NCBI GenBank assembly: GCA_903838565.1 | Contig: CAILZB010000007.1 | Location: 41,418-105,417, forward strand | Length of the DNA: 64,000 nucleotides | Source of the DNA: an uncultured beta proteobacterium | Lineage (GTDB): Bacteria > Pseudomonadota > Gammaproteobacteria > Burkholderiales > Burkholderiaceae_C | Direction of reading: 5' to 3' | Shown: piece after piece, positions 1-8,600 of the stretch | How the letters are laid out: the number at the start of each line of letters is the position of its first letter | How positions within the stretch are numbered: position 1 is the first letter of the stretch | Position numbers and translations under genes: made by a program | Notes under the pieces: model-generated | What the model was told of the DNA's origin: nothing | Databases searched by the model: none | The model's input: only the letters and a program-made list of their open reading frames with translations

Positions 1-2
1 AT

Positions 3-41
3 TCTTCGACTGCGACTTTCACTGCGCTGGGCATCGCCTGA
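3..41 (+). CDS. C-terminal end of an upstream CDS (partial, frame uncertain)
   Basis: The first bases read as twelve sense codons (ending ...FTALGIA) and then TGA at 39-41, followed by an intrinsic terminator, so the window appears to open on the last codons of an upstream gene. A second frame (codons from base 2) is open to a TGA at 56-58 and cannot be excluded. Too little is present to name the protein. From context it could be a pilin of the MSHA locus that continues downstream, but this is inference only. Confidence 0.3.
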   Translation, partial: SSTATFTALGIA

Positions 42-87
42 AAAATTCTCGCATTTGAATCGATTGATTCTTTTTTCAAGGTCTATG

Positions 88-125
88 TTACGGGTTGCTG
101 AATCTTCAGCAACCCGTAATTTTTT
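88..125 (+). terminator. Rho-independent terminator
   Basis: There is a perfect 15-bp inverted repeat (88-102 with 105-119, 2-nt loop) followed by a run of six T at 120-125. It lies 47 bases after the stop at 41 and immediately before the ATG at 129. It should end the transcript arriving from upstream, which makes the following small gene and glycosylation genes a separate unit or dependent on read-through. Confidence 0.9.
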
Positions 126-128
126 GGA

Positions 129-416
129 ATGATTGTGAGTCGATACACCGATGCCACAGACAAGCTTGAATCGGCTTTTGTCGGAGTGCTTCCTTCCGGA
201 AAGAGGAGAAAGCCGCCCACTCAGGCTGAATGGACGACAGCGCTGGAAAGATTCAATGCCGAAGCTAGGCTCATTCGCAATCAGTTTCACCTGGGCATGA
301 TAGGACGGGCGGTGGTTGCGTACCGGCTGCAACAGCGTCTGATGGCCAGCGGCTACCCGGCCGATGTGGTGCGACAGCTACTTTTTTCGATGGTTCTCAG
401 TGCCTTTGTGGGCTGA
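129..416 (+). CDS. Small protein of unknown function
   Basis: A 95-residue ORF that I do not recognise. The N-terminal part is polar, with a basic patch (GKRRKPP, residues 24-30). The C-terminal half is amphipathic to hydrophobic, with no signal peptide or clear membrane span, and is predicted mainly helical. It starts only 3 bases after the terminator T-run with little Shine-Dalgarno signal (GGA abuts the ATG), so its promoter would have to lie within the terminator or transcription must read through. It is 20 bases before the methyltransferase gene in the same direction and could belong to the same unit. Coding status is plausible but not proven. Confidence 0.55.
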   Translation: MIVSRYTDATDKLESAFVGVLPSGKRRKPPTQAEWTTALERFNAEARLIRNQFHLGMIGRAVVAYRLQQRLMASGYPADVVRQLLFSMVLSAFVG

Positions 417-436
417 CTAGGCGAATACGGGCCGCT

Positions 437-1147
437 ATGCTGGATCGTGTGATCGGATATTGGCTGCAACGGCTCAAGGTCCGACACGGCTTGAACTCCG
501 CGACCGCCATCGCCGATTCGATGTGGGATGAGCGGCAGGGCGAACGAGTCTTCCTTCATGTGGGCTGCGGCCATTCCCGCAAGGAACACACGGTGTCGGG
601 CTTCATGGGAGACGACTGGCGTGAAATCCGGCTTGACGCTGACGCGAGCGTACAACCCGATATTGTTGGCACGATGACGAACATGTCGGCCGTACCCGAT
701 GGCCGAGCCGATGCGATTTATTCCTCGCACGGCCTTGAGCATCTTTATTGGCACGATGTGCCGCACGCGCTGGCCGAGTTTCACCGCACACTCACGGACG
801 ATGGCTTTGCCATCGTCACCTGTCCGGACTTGCAAGCGGCAGCGAAGATGATTGCCGAAGACCGTCTGTTCGATACCGCCTACGAATCTCCAGCCGGACC
901 GATCACGCCGTTCGACATTCTTTACAGCTACCGACCCTTCGTTCAGGCCAATCCGGAATGGATGTCACACCACTGTGGCTTTACCCTGAGCACGCTGACG
1001 AAACTCTTGAAGGATGCCGGTTTTGCTTCCGTTTATGGCCTGCGGCGTGAATGGGGTTTCGATCTTTGGCTGCTTGCGCATAAATCGGAGCTTGACGATG
1101 ACGTGCTGATGCGATTGGCTGCCGAATTTCTTCCTGCGCCGGGATAG
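437..1147 (+). CDS. Class I SAM-dependent methyltransferase
   Basis: The 236-residue protein has a Rossmann-type methyltransferase core. SAM-binding motif I is LHVGCG (residues 40-45), an acidic residue follows strand 2 (IRLDAD), and a HGLEHLYWHDV segment corresponds to the motif IV region, as in the Methyltransf_11/UbiE-like superfamily. The stop at 1147 is 4 bases before the start of the TPR-GT41 glycosyltransferase, so the two are almost certainly co-transcribed. Such pairs are common in glycan-building or protein-glycosylation loci, which suggests a sugar or glycosylated pilin as substrate, but the sequence does not show the substrate. The downstream neighbours are MSHA minor pilins. Confidence 0.8.
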   Translation: MLDRVIGYWLQRLKVRHGLNSATAIADSMWDERQGERVFLHVGCGHSRKEHTVSGFMGDDWREIRLDADASVQPDIVGTMTNMSAVPDGRADAIYSSHGLEHLYWHDVPHALAEFHRTLTDDGFAIVTCPDLQAAAKMIAEDRLFDTAYESPAGPITPFDILYSYRPFVQANPEWMSHHCGFTLSTLTKLLKDAGFASVYGLRREWGFDLWLLAHKSELDDDVLMRLAAEFLPAPG

Positions 1148-1151
1148 GCCG

Positions 1152-3359
1152 ATGCCGGATTTTGTTTGGCGCTGGTGCATCGCCTGGCTTGAGCGCAGGG
1201 GGCTCAAGTCTGTGGCCTCGGTGATGGAATTGCGTGCAGCAAAAGGGGGTAGCATCAACGCCATGCAGGCCGTGGCCCGGCGCGCGCTCAATGCGGGCGA
1301 CCATGTGGCGGCGTTGGCGGCAATCGAACAAGCCGTCTCGCTGGCAGCTACCGACCCCGCACTTTGGTGCTTGCGGGGGGTGTCGCACAGGATGGCCGGA
1401 GCATTTGACGATGCACTGGCCGACTATCAACACGCACTTCACCTCAACGCTCGTTATGTGCCGGCCTTGTGCAACTTGGGTGAATGGCACTTGGCGCGCG
1501 GGTCGGCAGAACCGGCACTGGCCTCGCTGAACGACGCCTTGCTGATCGACCCCGATTACTACGAAGCGCGGGTCAATCGGGTCGCTGCTCTGATCGAACT
1601 GGGTCGCTTTGATGAGGCCCGTGCCCACGCCGAAAGATTGATCAGCGACGAGCCGCTGCGGCCAGAACCCTACGGCAATCTGGGCAATATTCTGGTGCAG
1701 ACCGGCAACGCCAAGGATGCGGTCAAACAATATAAATGTGCGTTGGAAAGGCGGACCGATTACCCTGAGGCACATTTCAATTTGGCCATTTTGCTGGGTA
1801 CGCCCGGGGACCAAAAACTAGCCATAACATATCTTCAAAGTCAAATCGCTGAGAAAGGTGAATCCACGAGCCGGATGACCCTGCTGGCGACTGCGCGCTT
1901 GGCCACAGGAGAACTGACTTCTGCGAAGTTGCTGAGCCAGCGTGTGTTGGCGACCCATCCAGAGAATATTGCTGCACTAGTAACCTTGGCGTCTTGCCTC
2001 AGTGCTGCCGGCGACTCGGCGGCGGCACGTCCCATTTTCGAGCGGGTTGTGGAACTCGATCCCAAACAGTCAGCGATCGCGTCCACGACAATTTTTGAGC
2101 TCAATTACCAAGGACAGGTGGCGCGTGAGGAACTGTTTCAGCGGCATATCGCATGGGCCAGCCGCTATGAAACTCGGCTGCTGGCTCGACCCGCCTTTGA
2201 CGATCGGGATCGCGACCCTGGGCGCAAACTGAAGATTGGCTATGTCTCGGGCGATTTCTTCGGTCACCCCGTCGGGTTTCTGCTGCGCGACATCTTGCGC
2301 GCTCATGACCGGGTCGGTTTCGAGATCCATTGCTTCTCGACGATGCTGCGTTCGGACGAGGTCACGGCCGAGATTCGGGAGGCGGCCGATGCCTGGGAAG
2401 ATGTCTTTCTTCAGGGTGATGAGGAAGTCGCAACCCTGATACAAAATGCCGAAATTGACATTCTGGTCGACCTTTCCGGGCATACGGCCTATAACCGCCT
2501 GCTGGCTTTTGCCCTGCGACCGGCGCCCATCCAAGCCACCTGGCTGGGCTATTTCCATTCGAGCGGAATGTCCTCCATCGACTACTTCATCACCGACCCA
2601 AGCACCACGCCCGTGGGTGGCGGTCAGTTATTTTCCGAAACACCGGTGTATGTACCGCATACGCGTTTTTGTTTTGACCCACCCGAATATTCGCCGGAGG
2701 TGGCAACACCGCCCGCGGCAGAAAATGAAATCATCACTTTTGGGTCCTTCAACCGCATGCCCAAACTGACGGACGAGGTGATCGCAGTCTGGGTCAGAAT
2801 TTTGCAGGCCTTGCCAAGCAGTCGCATGCTCCTGAAGGCGGGTGCGCTAACCGACGCGATTGTGCGAGAGCAGACTTTGGCCCGATTCGAACGCCACGGC
2901 ATTGGCAGCGATAGACTGGATCTGCGCGAAGGTTCGGGCCACGCCGAGATGCTGGCCGAATACGGCGATGTCGACATCGCCCTCGATACCTTTCCGTTCA
3001 ACGGTGGCATGACCACGCTGGAGGCGCTGTGGATGGGCGTGCCGGTGGTCACGATCGCTGGCGATACGGTGGTGTCGCGCCAGTCGGTGTCCGCTCTGGC
3101 CAACATCGGCCTGGCCGGTGAACTGGCGTTTGAGAGCGTGGATGCCTACGTCGAAGGGGCCGTGGCTTTGGCGAGCAATCCCGTGCGCTTGGCTGAACTG
3201 CGCGCCCAGATTCGGCCCCGCATGGCCGCCAGCCCACTGCGGCAGTCTGATCAATTCGCCCGCGATCTGGAAGTGTTGTATCGACGCATGTGGCAAGCCT
3301 GGTGCCGTGGCGAGAAACTTCCTGATGCAACTGTTTCGCCAGGCGGCAGCGGCGATTGA
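1152..3359 (+). CDS. TPR-containing GT41 (O-GlcNAc transferase/SPINDLY-like) glycosyltransferase
   Basis: The 735-residue protein has about seven tetratricopeptide repeats (residues ~35-310) followed by a GT41 catalytic region (~350-715). Family hallmarks are present. The GYVSGDFFGHP block carries the conserved His (H372, equivalent to human OGT His498). The LVDLSGHTAYNRL and QATWLGY blocks follow. The FGSFNRMPK block carries the Lys (K538) that binds the UDP diphosphate in OGT, and the ALDTFPFNGGMTT and WMGVPVV blocks close the donor site. The TPR superhelix normally binds the acceptor protein. There is no signal peptide, so it acts in the cytoplasm. It is 4 bases after the methyltransferase gene and 50 bases before mshC, so a pilin or another surface protein is a reasonable acceptor guess. 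Donor sugar is unknown. Confidence 0.9.
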   Translation: MPDFVWRWCIAWLERRGLKSVASVMELRAAKGGSINAMQAVARRALNAGDHVAALAAIEQAVSLAATDPALWCLRGVSHRMAGAFDDALADYQHALHLNARYVPALCNLGEWHLARGSAEPALASLNDALLIDPDYYEARVNRVAALIELGRFDEARAHAERLISDEPLRPEPYGNLGNILVQTGNAKDAVKQYKCALERRTDYPEAHFNLAILLGTPGDQKLAITYLQSQIAEKGESTSRMTLLATARLATGELTSAKLLSQRVLATHPENIAALVTLASCLSAAGDSAAARPIFERVVELDPKQSAIASTTIFELNYQGQVAREELFQRHIAWASRYETRLLARPAFDDRDRDPGRKLKIGYVSGDFFGHPVGFLLRDILRAHDRVGFEIHCFSTMLRSDEVTAEIREAADAWEDVFLQGDEEVATLIQNAEIDILVDLSGHTAYNRLLAFALRPAPIQATWLGYFHSSGMSSIDYFITDPSTTPVGGGQLFSETPVYVPHTRFCFDPPEYSPEVATPPAAENEIITFGSFNRMPKLTDEVIAVWVRILQALPSSRMLLKAGALTDAIVREQTLARFERHGIGSDRLDLREGSGHAEMLAEYGDVDIALDTFPFNGGMTTLEALWMGVPVVTIAGDTVVSRQSVSALANIGLAGELAFESVDAYVEGAVALASNPVRLAELRAQIRPRMAASPLRQSDQFARDLEVLYRRMWQAWCRGEKLPDATVSPGGSGD

Positions 3360-3409
3360 ATCGGGGCGTTGGCCCTATTTGACGCAGGCCCATACAATGA
3401 CACTCGACC

Positions 3410-3889
3410 ATGCCTCAGCCTCAAATTATTCTCCCGCGCCTGCGACAAACTCGCGTGATTCAGCACGGCTTCACGCTGATCGAGTTGATCATGGTGATGG
3501 TGCTGATCGGCGTGCTGGCGGCTTACGCTGTTCCCAAATTTGACCGAAGCGGATTTGACGCCCGGGGGTTTCACGACGAAACGCTGGCCTTGCTGCGCTA
3601 TGCGCAGAAGGCGGCGGTGGCGCAGCGGCGAACGGTGTGCGTTTCGCTGAGCGCCACAGGCGTCAGCTTGAGTATTTTTGCCGCAAACCCAGCGGTCGGC
3701 GCCTGCAGTGCGGCGCCGGCTTTGACCCTGCCAAGCGCGCCCAAAGGCGGAACCGGGCTGTTGGGTTCGGTGTCGGCGTTCCAGTTCTCCCCGCTGGGCA
3801 GCACTGATCAGGGCAGCAACGTGACCATCACCATTTCCAACAGCACCGCCATCACGGTCGATGCCGTCACGGGTTATGTCCATGAATAG
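3410..3889 (+). CDS. mshC: MSHA minor pilin MshC-like (GspH-type prepilin)
   Basis: A 159-residue prepilin. The leader ends in Gly20, followed by FTLIEL and a hydrophobic helix, the type III signal cut and N-methylated by prepilin peptidase, with the pilin Glu at mature position 5. The body (residues ~45-150) resembles the GspH/FimT minor-pilin fold. The 20-residue leader is long for the family; an in-frame GTG at 3455 would give a short leader, but neither start has a good ribosome site. The end overlaps the mshD start, and the order C-D-O-P-Q matches Vibrio MSHA clusters. It is likely a minor pilin at the pilus base or tip complex. Confidence 0.85.
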   Translation: MPQPQIILPRLRQTRVIQHGFTLIELIMVMVLIGVLAAYAVPKFDRSGFDARGFHDETLALLRYAQKAAVAQRRTVCVSLSATGVSLSIFAANPAVGACSAAPALTLPSAPKGGTGLLGSVSAFQFSPLGSTDQGSNVTITISNSTAITVDAVTGYVHE

Positions 3890-4331
3890 ATCGCGCTCCC
3901 GCGGCTTCACGCTGATCGAGCTCATCATCTTCATCGTGATCGTGGGCGTGGCGATGGCCGGCATCCTCTCGGTGTTCAATACCTCGGTCAAGTCCAGTGC
4001 CGATCCGATGGTGCGCAAGCAGACCATCGCCATCGCGGAGTCCTTGCTGGAGGAGATCCTGCAAAAGGAATACGTGAATCCGAGCGGCGGCAACACCGGC
4101 AGCACGCGCGCGCTGTTTGACGATGTCGACCAGTACGCGGGCTACAGCACGAGCGGCGGCATGGTGGATGTGTCGGGTACGGCGGTGACGGGTCTGGGTA
4201 GCTACAACATTTCTCCGGCGGTGACGGTGTCGACCGCCACGCTGGGCAGCCTGTCCGTGAAGAAGATCACCGTGTCCGTCACCGGCCCGGGTGGCACCAT
4301 CAGTCTCTCGGGTTACAGGGGGAATTACTGA
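3882..4331 (+). CDS. mshD: MSHA minor pilin MshD-like
   Basis: The 149-residue prepilin has an 8-residue leader ending in Gly, then FTLIELI and a long hydrophobic segment. I chose the ATG at 3882 because GGG at 3871-3873 is well placed for ribosome binding; ATGs at 3876 and 3861 are in frame. The C-terminal half is rich in Gly, Ser and Thr (beta domain). The motif TIAIAESLLEEI after the helix is typical of MshD/PilV-type pseudopilins. The gene overlaps mshC by 8 bases, and its stop overlaps the mshO start (TGATG), indicating translational coupling. Confidence 0.87.
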   Translation: MNRSRSRGFTLIELIIFIVIVGVAMAGILSVFNTSVKSSADPMVRKQTIAIAESLLEEILQKEYVNPSGGNTGSTRALFDDVDQYAGYSTSGGMVDVSGTAVTGLGSYNISPAVTVSTATLGSLSVKKITVSVTGPGGTISLSGYRGNY

Positions 4332-5200
4332 TGCTGACGAGCGGCCTTCGCCTGCGGCGGGCAAGCAGCGGCTTCACGCTGGTCGAGCTGATCATGGTGA
4401 TCGTCATCATGGGCATCGTCGGCGGCATGGTGGCGGTCTTCATGAAGAGTCCGATCGACGCTTACTTTGCCTCGTCTCGCCGCGCCGGTCTGACTGACTT
4501 GGCCGATACCGCCGTGCGCCGCATCGCGCGGGACATGCGCAAGGCGCTGCCCAACAGCGTGCACGCGCCGACGAACCAGTGCGTTGAATTCATTCCCACC
4601 AAGACAGGTGCGCGCTACCGTGCCCAAGGTACAGGTTCCTTGAACTTCGGATCGGCTGTCACGAGCTTCAACATGCTGGGCAGCACCAGCACTTTCGCCG
4701 GCAGCGCCTTACCCACGGATCAGCAGATTCAGCCCAATGACCTGATCGCTATTTCGAACCTGGGCTTCGATGTGGGCGACGCCTATGCCGGAACCAATAC
4801 GGCCGCGATCAGCAGCGTGGTCGACGGCAGCGAATCTGTCATCACGATTCCCGCCACGATTCCCAGCACGACATTTTCGGTGGCGCTGGCTTCTCCGAGC
4901 AACCGGTTCCAGGTGATTCCCTCGGCCGAAAAGGTGGTGGCCTTCGTCTGCAGCGGCGGCAATCTTTATCGCACGGCCAACGGCGCAATGACCAAGACCG
5001 TCGACGGCAGCGCCTGTGCGACGTCGGGGGTCGCGACGATGAGCGTCGCGACACTGGCGAAGAATGTGAGCTTCTGCAGCCTGACCTACAGCGGCTCGGA
5101 CCTGCAGCGCAATGCGCTGGTGCAGATGACGTTTCAGTTCACGGACACCGGTGAAACCACCAGCGTTTACCACGAGGTCCACGTGAACAATACGCCATGA
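4331..5200 (+). CDS. mshO: MSHA minor pilin MshO-like
   Basis: A 289-residue prepilin with a 14-residue leader ending in Gly, followed by FTLVELIMVIVIMGI. After the helix comes a block with ADTAVRRIARDMRKALPNSV (residues ~58-77), characteristic of MshO. The remainder is a large Thr/Ser-rich beta domain with several Cys. AGGGGGAA just upstream of the ATG is a strong ribosome site. The gene overlaps mshD by one base and mshP by four (ATGA). MshO is a PilW/GspJ-class minor pilin expected in the initiating tip complex. Confidence 0.9.
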   Translation: MLTSGLRLRRASSGFTLVELIMVIVIMGIVGGMVAVFMKSPIDAYFASSRRAGLTDLADTAVRRIARDMRKALPNSVHAPTNQCVEFIPTKTGARYRAQGTGSLNFGSAVTSFNMLGSTSTFAGSALPTDQQIQPNDLIAISNLGFDVGDAYAGTNTAAISSVVDGSESVITIPATIPSTTFSVALASPSNRFQVIPSAEKVVAFVCSGGNLYRTANGAMTKTVDGSACATSGVATMSVATLAKNVSFCSLTYSGSDLQRNALVQMTFQFTDTGETTSVYHEVHVNNTP

Positions 5201-5631
5201 GGAAAGTGCACTTTCTGCAGCGCGGTTTTGCCGCGATAGCGGCGATCTTTCTGGTCGTGATACTGGCCGCTTTGGGCGCCTTCATGCTCACGTTCTCCAA
5301 TACGCAGCAGCTCACCTCGGCGCAGGATCTGCAGGGCACTCGCGCCTACTGGGCGGCTCAGGGCGGGCTGGAATGGGCGATCGGTGGCGTAGTGGCGACA
5401 ACCGTTCCTACGCCACCATCGACGGTCCCATTGCCTGCAACCTGCCCGACCAGTGCGCCGCCCGCGACGATCGACGGATTCAATCTGACCATCGCCTGCA
5501 CGCCGTTGACGTTCAGCGAAGCCGGTACCAATGACGTCAGGATTTTCCAGCTCAGGTCGGTCGCATGGTCTGGCACGGTTGGAAGCATCAACTTTGTCGA
5601 ACGCAGCGTTTCCGCGACAATGGAAAGATGA
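5197..5631 (+). CDS. mshP: MSHA minor pilin MshP-like
   Basis: The 144-residue protein starts with a short basic leader ending in RG (residues 9-10) and then FAAIAAIFLVVILAALG, a type IV pilin-like helix. It lacks the usual Glu at mature position 5 (Ala instead), as in PilX/MshP-type members. QGTRAYWAAQGGLEWAI (residues ~46-62) is the standard PilX/MshP-family block after the helix. It overlaps mshO by 4 bases and ends where the mshQ reading frame begins. It is predicted to be a minor pilin acting with MshO and MshQ. Confidence 0.88.
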   Translation: MRKVHFLQRGFAAIAAIFLVVILAALGAFMLTFSNTQQLTSAQDLQGTRAYWAAQGGLEWAIGGVVATTVPTPPSTVPLPATCPTSAPPATIDGFNLTIACTPLTFSEAGTNDVRIFQLRSVAWSGTVGSINFVERSVSATMER

Positions 5632-5651
5632 TGGAAAGACAAGGACCTTGC

Positions 5652-8600
5652 ATGCGCTGGCTGGGCGTGATCGCGATCTTCGCGGCGCTGTGCTGCTTCG
5701 CCGCTCAGGCCAGCGCTGCCACCTGCACCAGCAAGGCCAACGGCAACTGGAGCAGTTCATCCACCTGGAGCTGCAGCGGCACGCCCACGGCGACGGTACC
5801 CGGATCGAACGACAGCGCAGTGCTGGCCTCGCCCTACACCGTGACGCTGGACAACGACTACACCGTTTCCGCGCTGACCATCAACTCCGGCGCCACCTTG
5901 ACGGAATCGAATGGAAATGCGCTCACGGTGACGGGCAATATCGTCAACAACGGCGTCTTCACCAGCAGCCAAAGTGGCTACATCTATTCCACCGGGAACT
6001 CGGCTGTCATCTCCGGCAGCGGTTCGTTCCAGGGCTCGGCGCGGCTGGCCACGTCGGGTACCGCGCCTTCGGTCGCTGCCGGCTCGAACCTGAGTTTCAT
6101 CGGAACGGCCCAATTCAGAATCGGCCGCGACTCCAACGGCAACGCGGTTTCAGGTTCGACGCTGACCATCAACGGCACGCTCACCGGCACCAGCCAGACC
6201 GGTGGCACAGGCAGCCCCTTTATTCGCCTGTATTCCAGCAGCACGATCGTGAGCAGCACCGGCGTCATCAATGGCGGCACGTCGTCGGCCGTCGTGTTCT
6301 ACGCGGGAGGCGGCAACAACAGCAACGCGACCGCCACGCTGACAAACAATGGCAGCGTGACGGTGGGAACGATTTCGCGCTCGCAGGGCCTGGGCGTCTG
6401 GACCAATGCCGCCAGCTCCAGCCTGACGCTGAACACGGCGTTCTCGTCGGGTTCGATGACGCTCAACGCTTCGGCCTCGAACAACACCGTGGTCTACAAC
6501 TCGCCGGCCACGCCGATCACGCCCGCCAGCAACACCTATTACAACCTCTCAGGCACCGGCGTGAGCTGCCCCGTCTCCTACATCATCCTGGGAACCTCGC
6601 CCTGCGCGGCCACGACCTACGTCACAGGCACGCCCAGCACCTGCACCAGCACCACGGGTGTGGGCACGGTGGCCTGGAGCAATCCCGGCAACGCCAAAGT
6701 CAGCGACGGCAGCTACGCCACGTCCACGCTGGGTACCGCGACAACGTCCAACTATCTGAACTGCAGCGGCTTCAATCTGAACGTGCCCACCGGCGCGGTA
6801 ATCAGCGGCATCACCGTGAGCGTGACGCGCAAATCCGACGGCGGCACGATCAAGGACGCCTACGTCTACCTGATCAAGAGCGCGAGCATCAGCACCGCCT
6901 TCAACGGCGCCACCTCCACCACCTATCCCACGTCCAATACCGTGGAGGCGCACGGCGGGCAGTCCAGCCTGTGGGGGACGACCTGGACCTCCGCCATCCT
7001 GAACGCATCGAACTTCGGCGTGGCCTTTGCGTCCCAGAACACGAGTTCGTCCTGGTGGTGCGCTTCGGGAAGCTATTGGGCCAGCAGCAGCTACTGCATC
7101 AATACCGCCAGCGTCGACCTGATCCAGGTGCGCGTGGACTACAAGGTGTCGGGCCTGGACCACATCCGCATCGAGCACGACACCACAGCCTCCTATTGCC
7201 TGTCGGAGCCGATCACGCTCAAGGCCTGCGCCAACGCCGCCTGCACCAGCTACTACACGGCCAGCGACGTCACCGGCGTTGGGCTAGCGGCCAGCGGCAC
7301 GGGCAACACCTGGTCGCCCAGCAGCACCGCGACGATCACCGCGGCCAGCGGCGGCATCAACACCGGCAGCATCACGCTGGCGCATTCGAGCGCGGGCACC
7401 GTCACACTGGGCATCACAGGCACTGCCAGCCCCGCGCCCACCAATGCCTACGAGTGCTACAACACCGGCACCGGCACCAGCAGCTACAGCACCACTGGCA
7501 GCTGTGATGTGGTCTTTTCCAACGGCGCCTTTTCCTTCCACGTGCCCGACCATGTGTCCGGCACCGCGCAGGCCGTTACCATGACATCGTGCGCCAGCAG
7601 CATGGCCAGCGGGAGTCGCAGCGTCAGCTTCTGGACGACCTATGTCGATCCTGCCAGCGGCACGCTCAAGGCGAATGTGGCGGCCGGGTCGAGCAATGCC
7701 AATTGCACCAGCGGATCTTCGATCGGTACCGCCTCGGGCAGCGCAACGTCCATCGCGCTGACTTTTGGTGCCGGCACCACGCCTCAGGCCACCTTCAGCG
7801 TATGCTACCCGGACGTCGGCCGGGTACAGCTGAACACGCAGTACAGCAGCGGCGGCACGACCATCACCGGGTCGAGCTCGTTCGTCGCCCGGCCCCACCA
7901 CTTCACCGTCACCGGCATCAAGCGCACCAGCGACAGCCTCGCCAATCCGGCTGCGGCCGATGCCACCGGCGGCGCCTTCATTGCCGCGGGCAATTCCACC
8001 TTGGCCGCAACGCAGTTCACGGCCAAGGTCAGCGCCGTCAACGCGCTGAATGCCGTGACCCCCAACTACGGGGTGGAAGGCTCACCCGAGGGCCTGCTGC
8101 TCACGCCCGTCGTCGTGGCGCCCACGGGTGGGGATGCCGGCCTGCTCACCTGCAAGGGATCGACCACAGGATGCGCCGTGACAGGTGGCTCGAGCAACTT
8201 CACCGGCGGCGCAACGACCCTCACCGATCTGGCCTGGAATGAAGTGGGTGTACTGAGCATCCTGCCCAGCCTCACCGATGGCAGCTACATGGGCACGGCC
8301 GACGTCGGCACGCCCACGGCCAGCGGCAACATCGGGCGCTTCTACCCGCACCATTTCGGCGTGGTGGCCGCGCCGATGGAAACGCGCGCCGACCTGTGCA
8401 GCGGTGGCTTCCAGATGGCCAGTCCCGCGACCGCCTGCGACGCGTTCAACTACATGGGAGAGTTGATGCTGCTGAACTTCCAGTTGCTGGCACAGGAGGC
8501 CGGCGGCACCACGGCAAAGAACTACATCACGTCGAGCACGGCGTCGCAGAATTTCGCCAAACTGAGTCTGTCCACGAGTGCCGCGCTGAACCTGGGCGCA

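Noticed and set aside
3379..3398. TTGACG and TACAAT as a promoter for mshC
   Set aside because: The spacer is only 8 bases and the start codon would be about 10 bases from the expected transcription start.
5531..7507. 658-residue plus-strand frame overlapping mshP and mshQ
   Set aside because: Alternative frame of mshQ, extremely rich in Arg, Gln and His, with no domain. The MshQ frame has a signal peptide and a family match.
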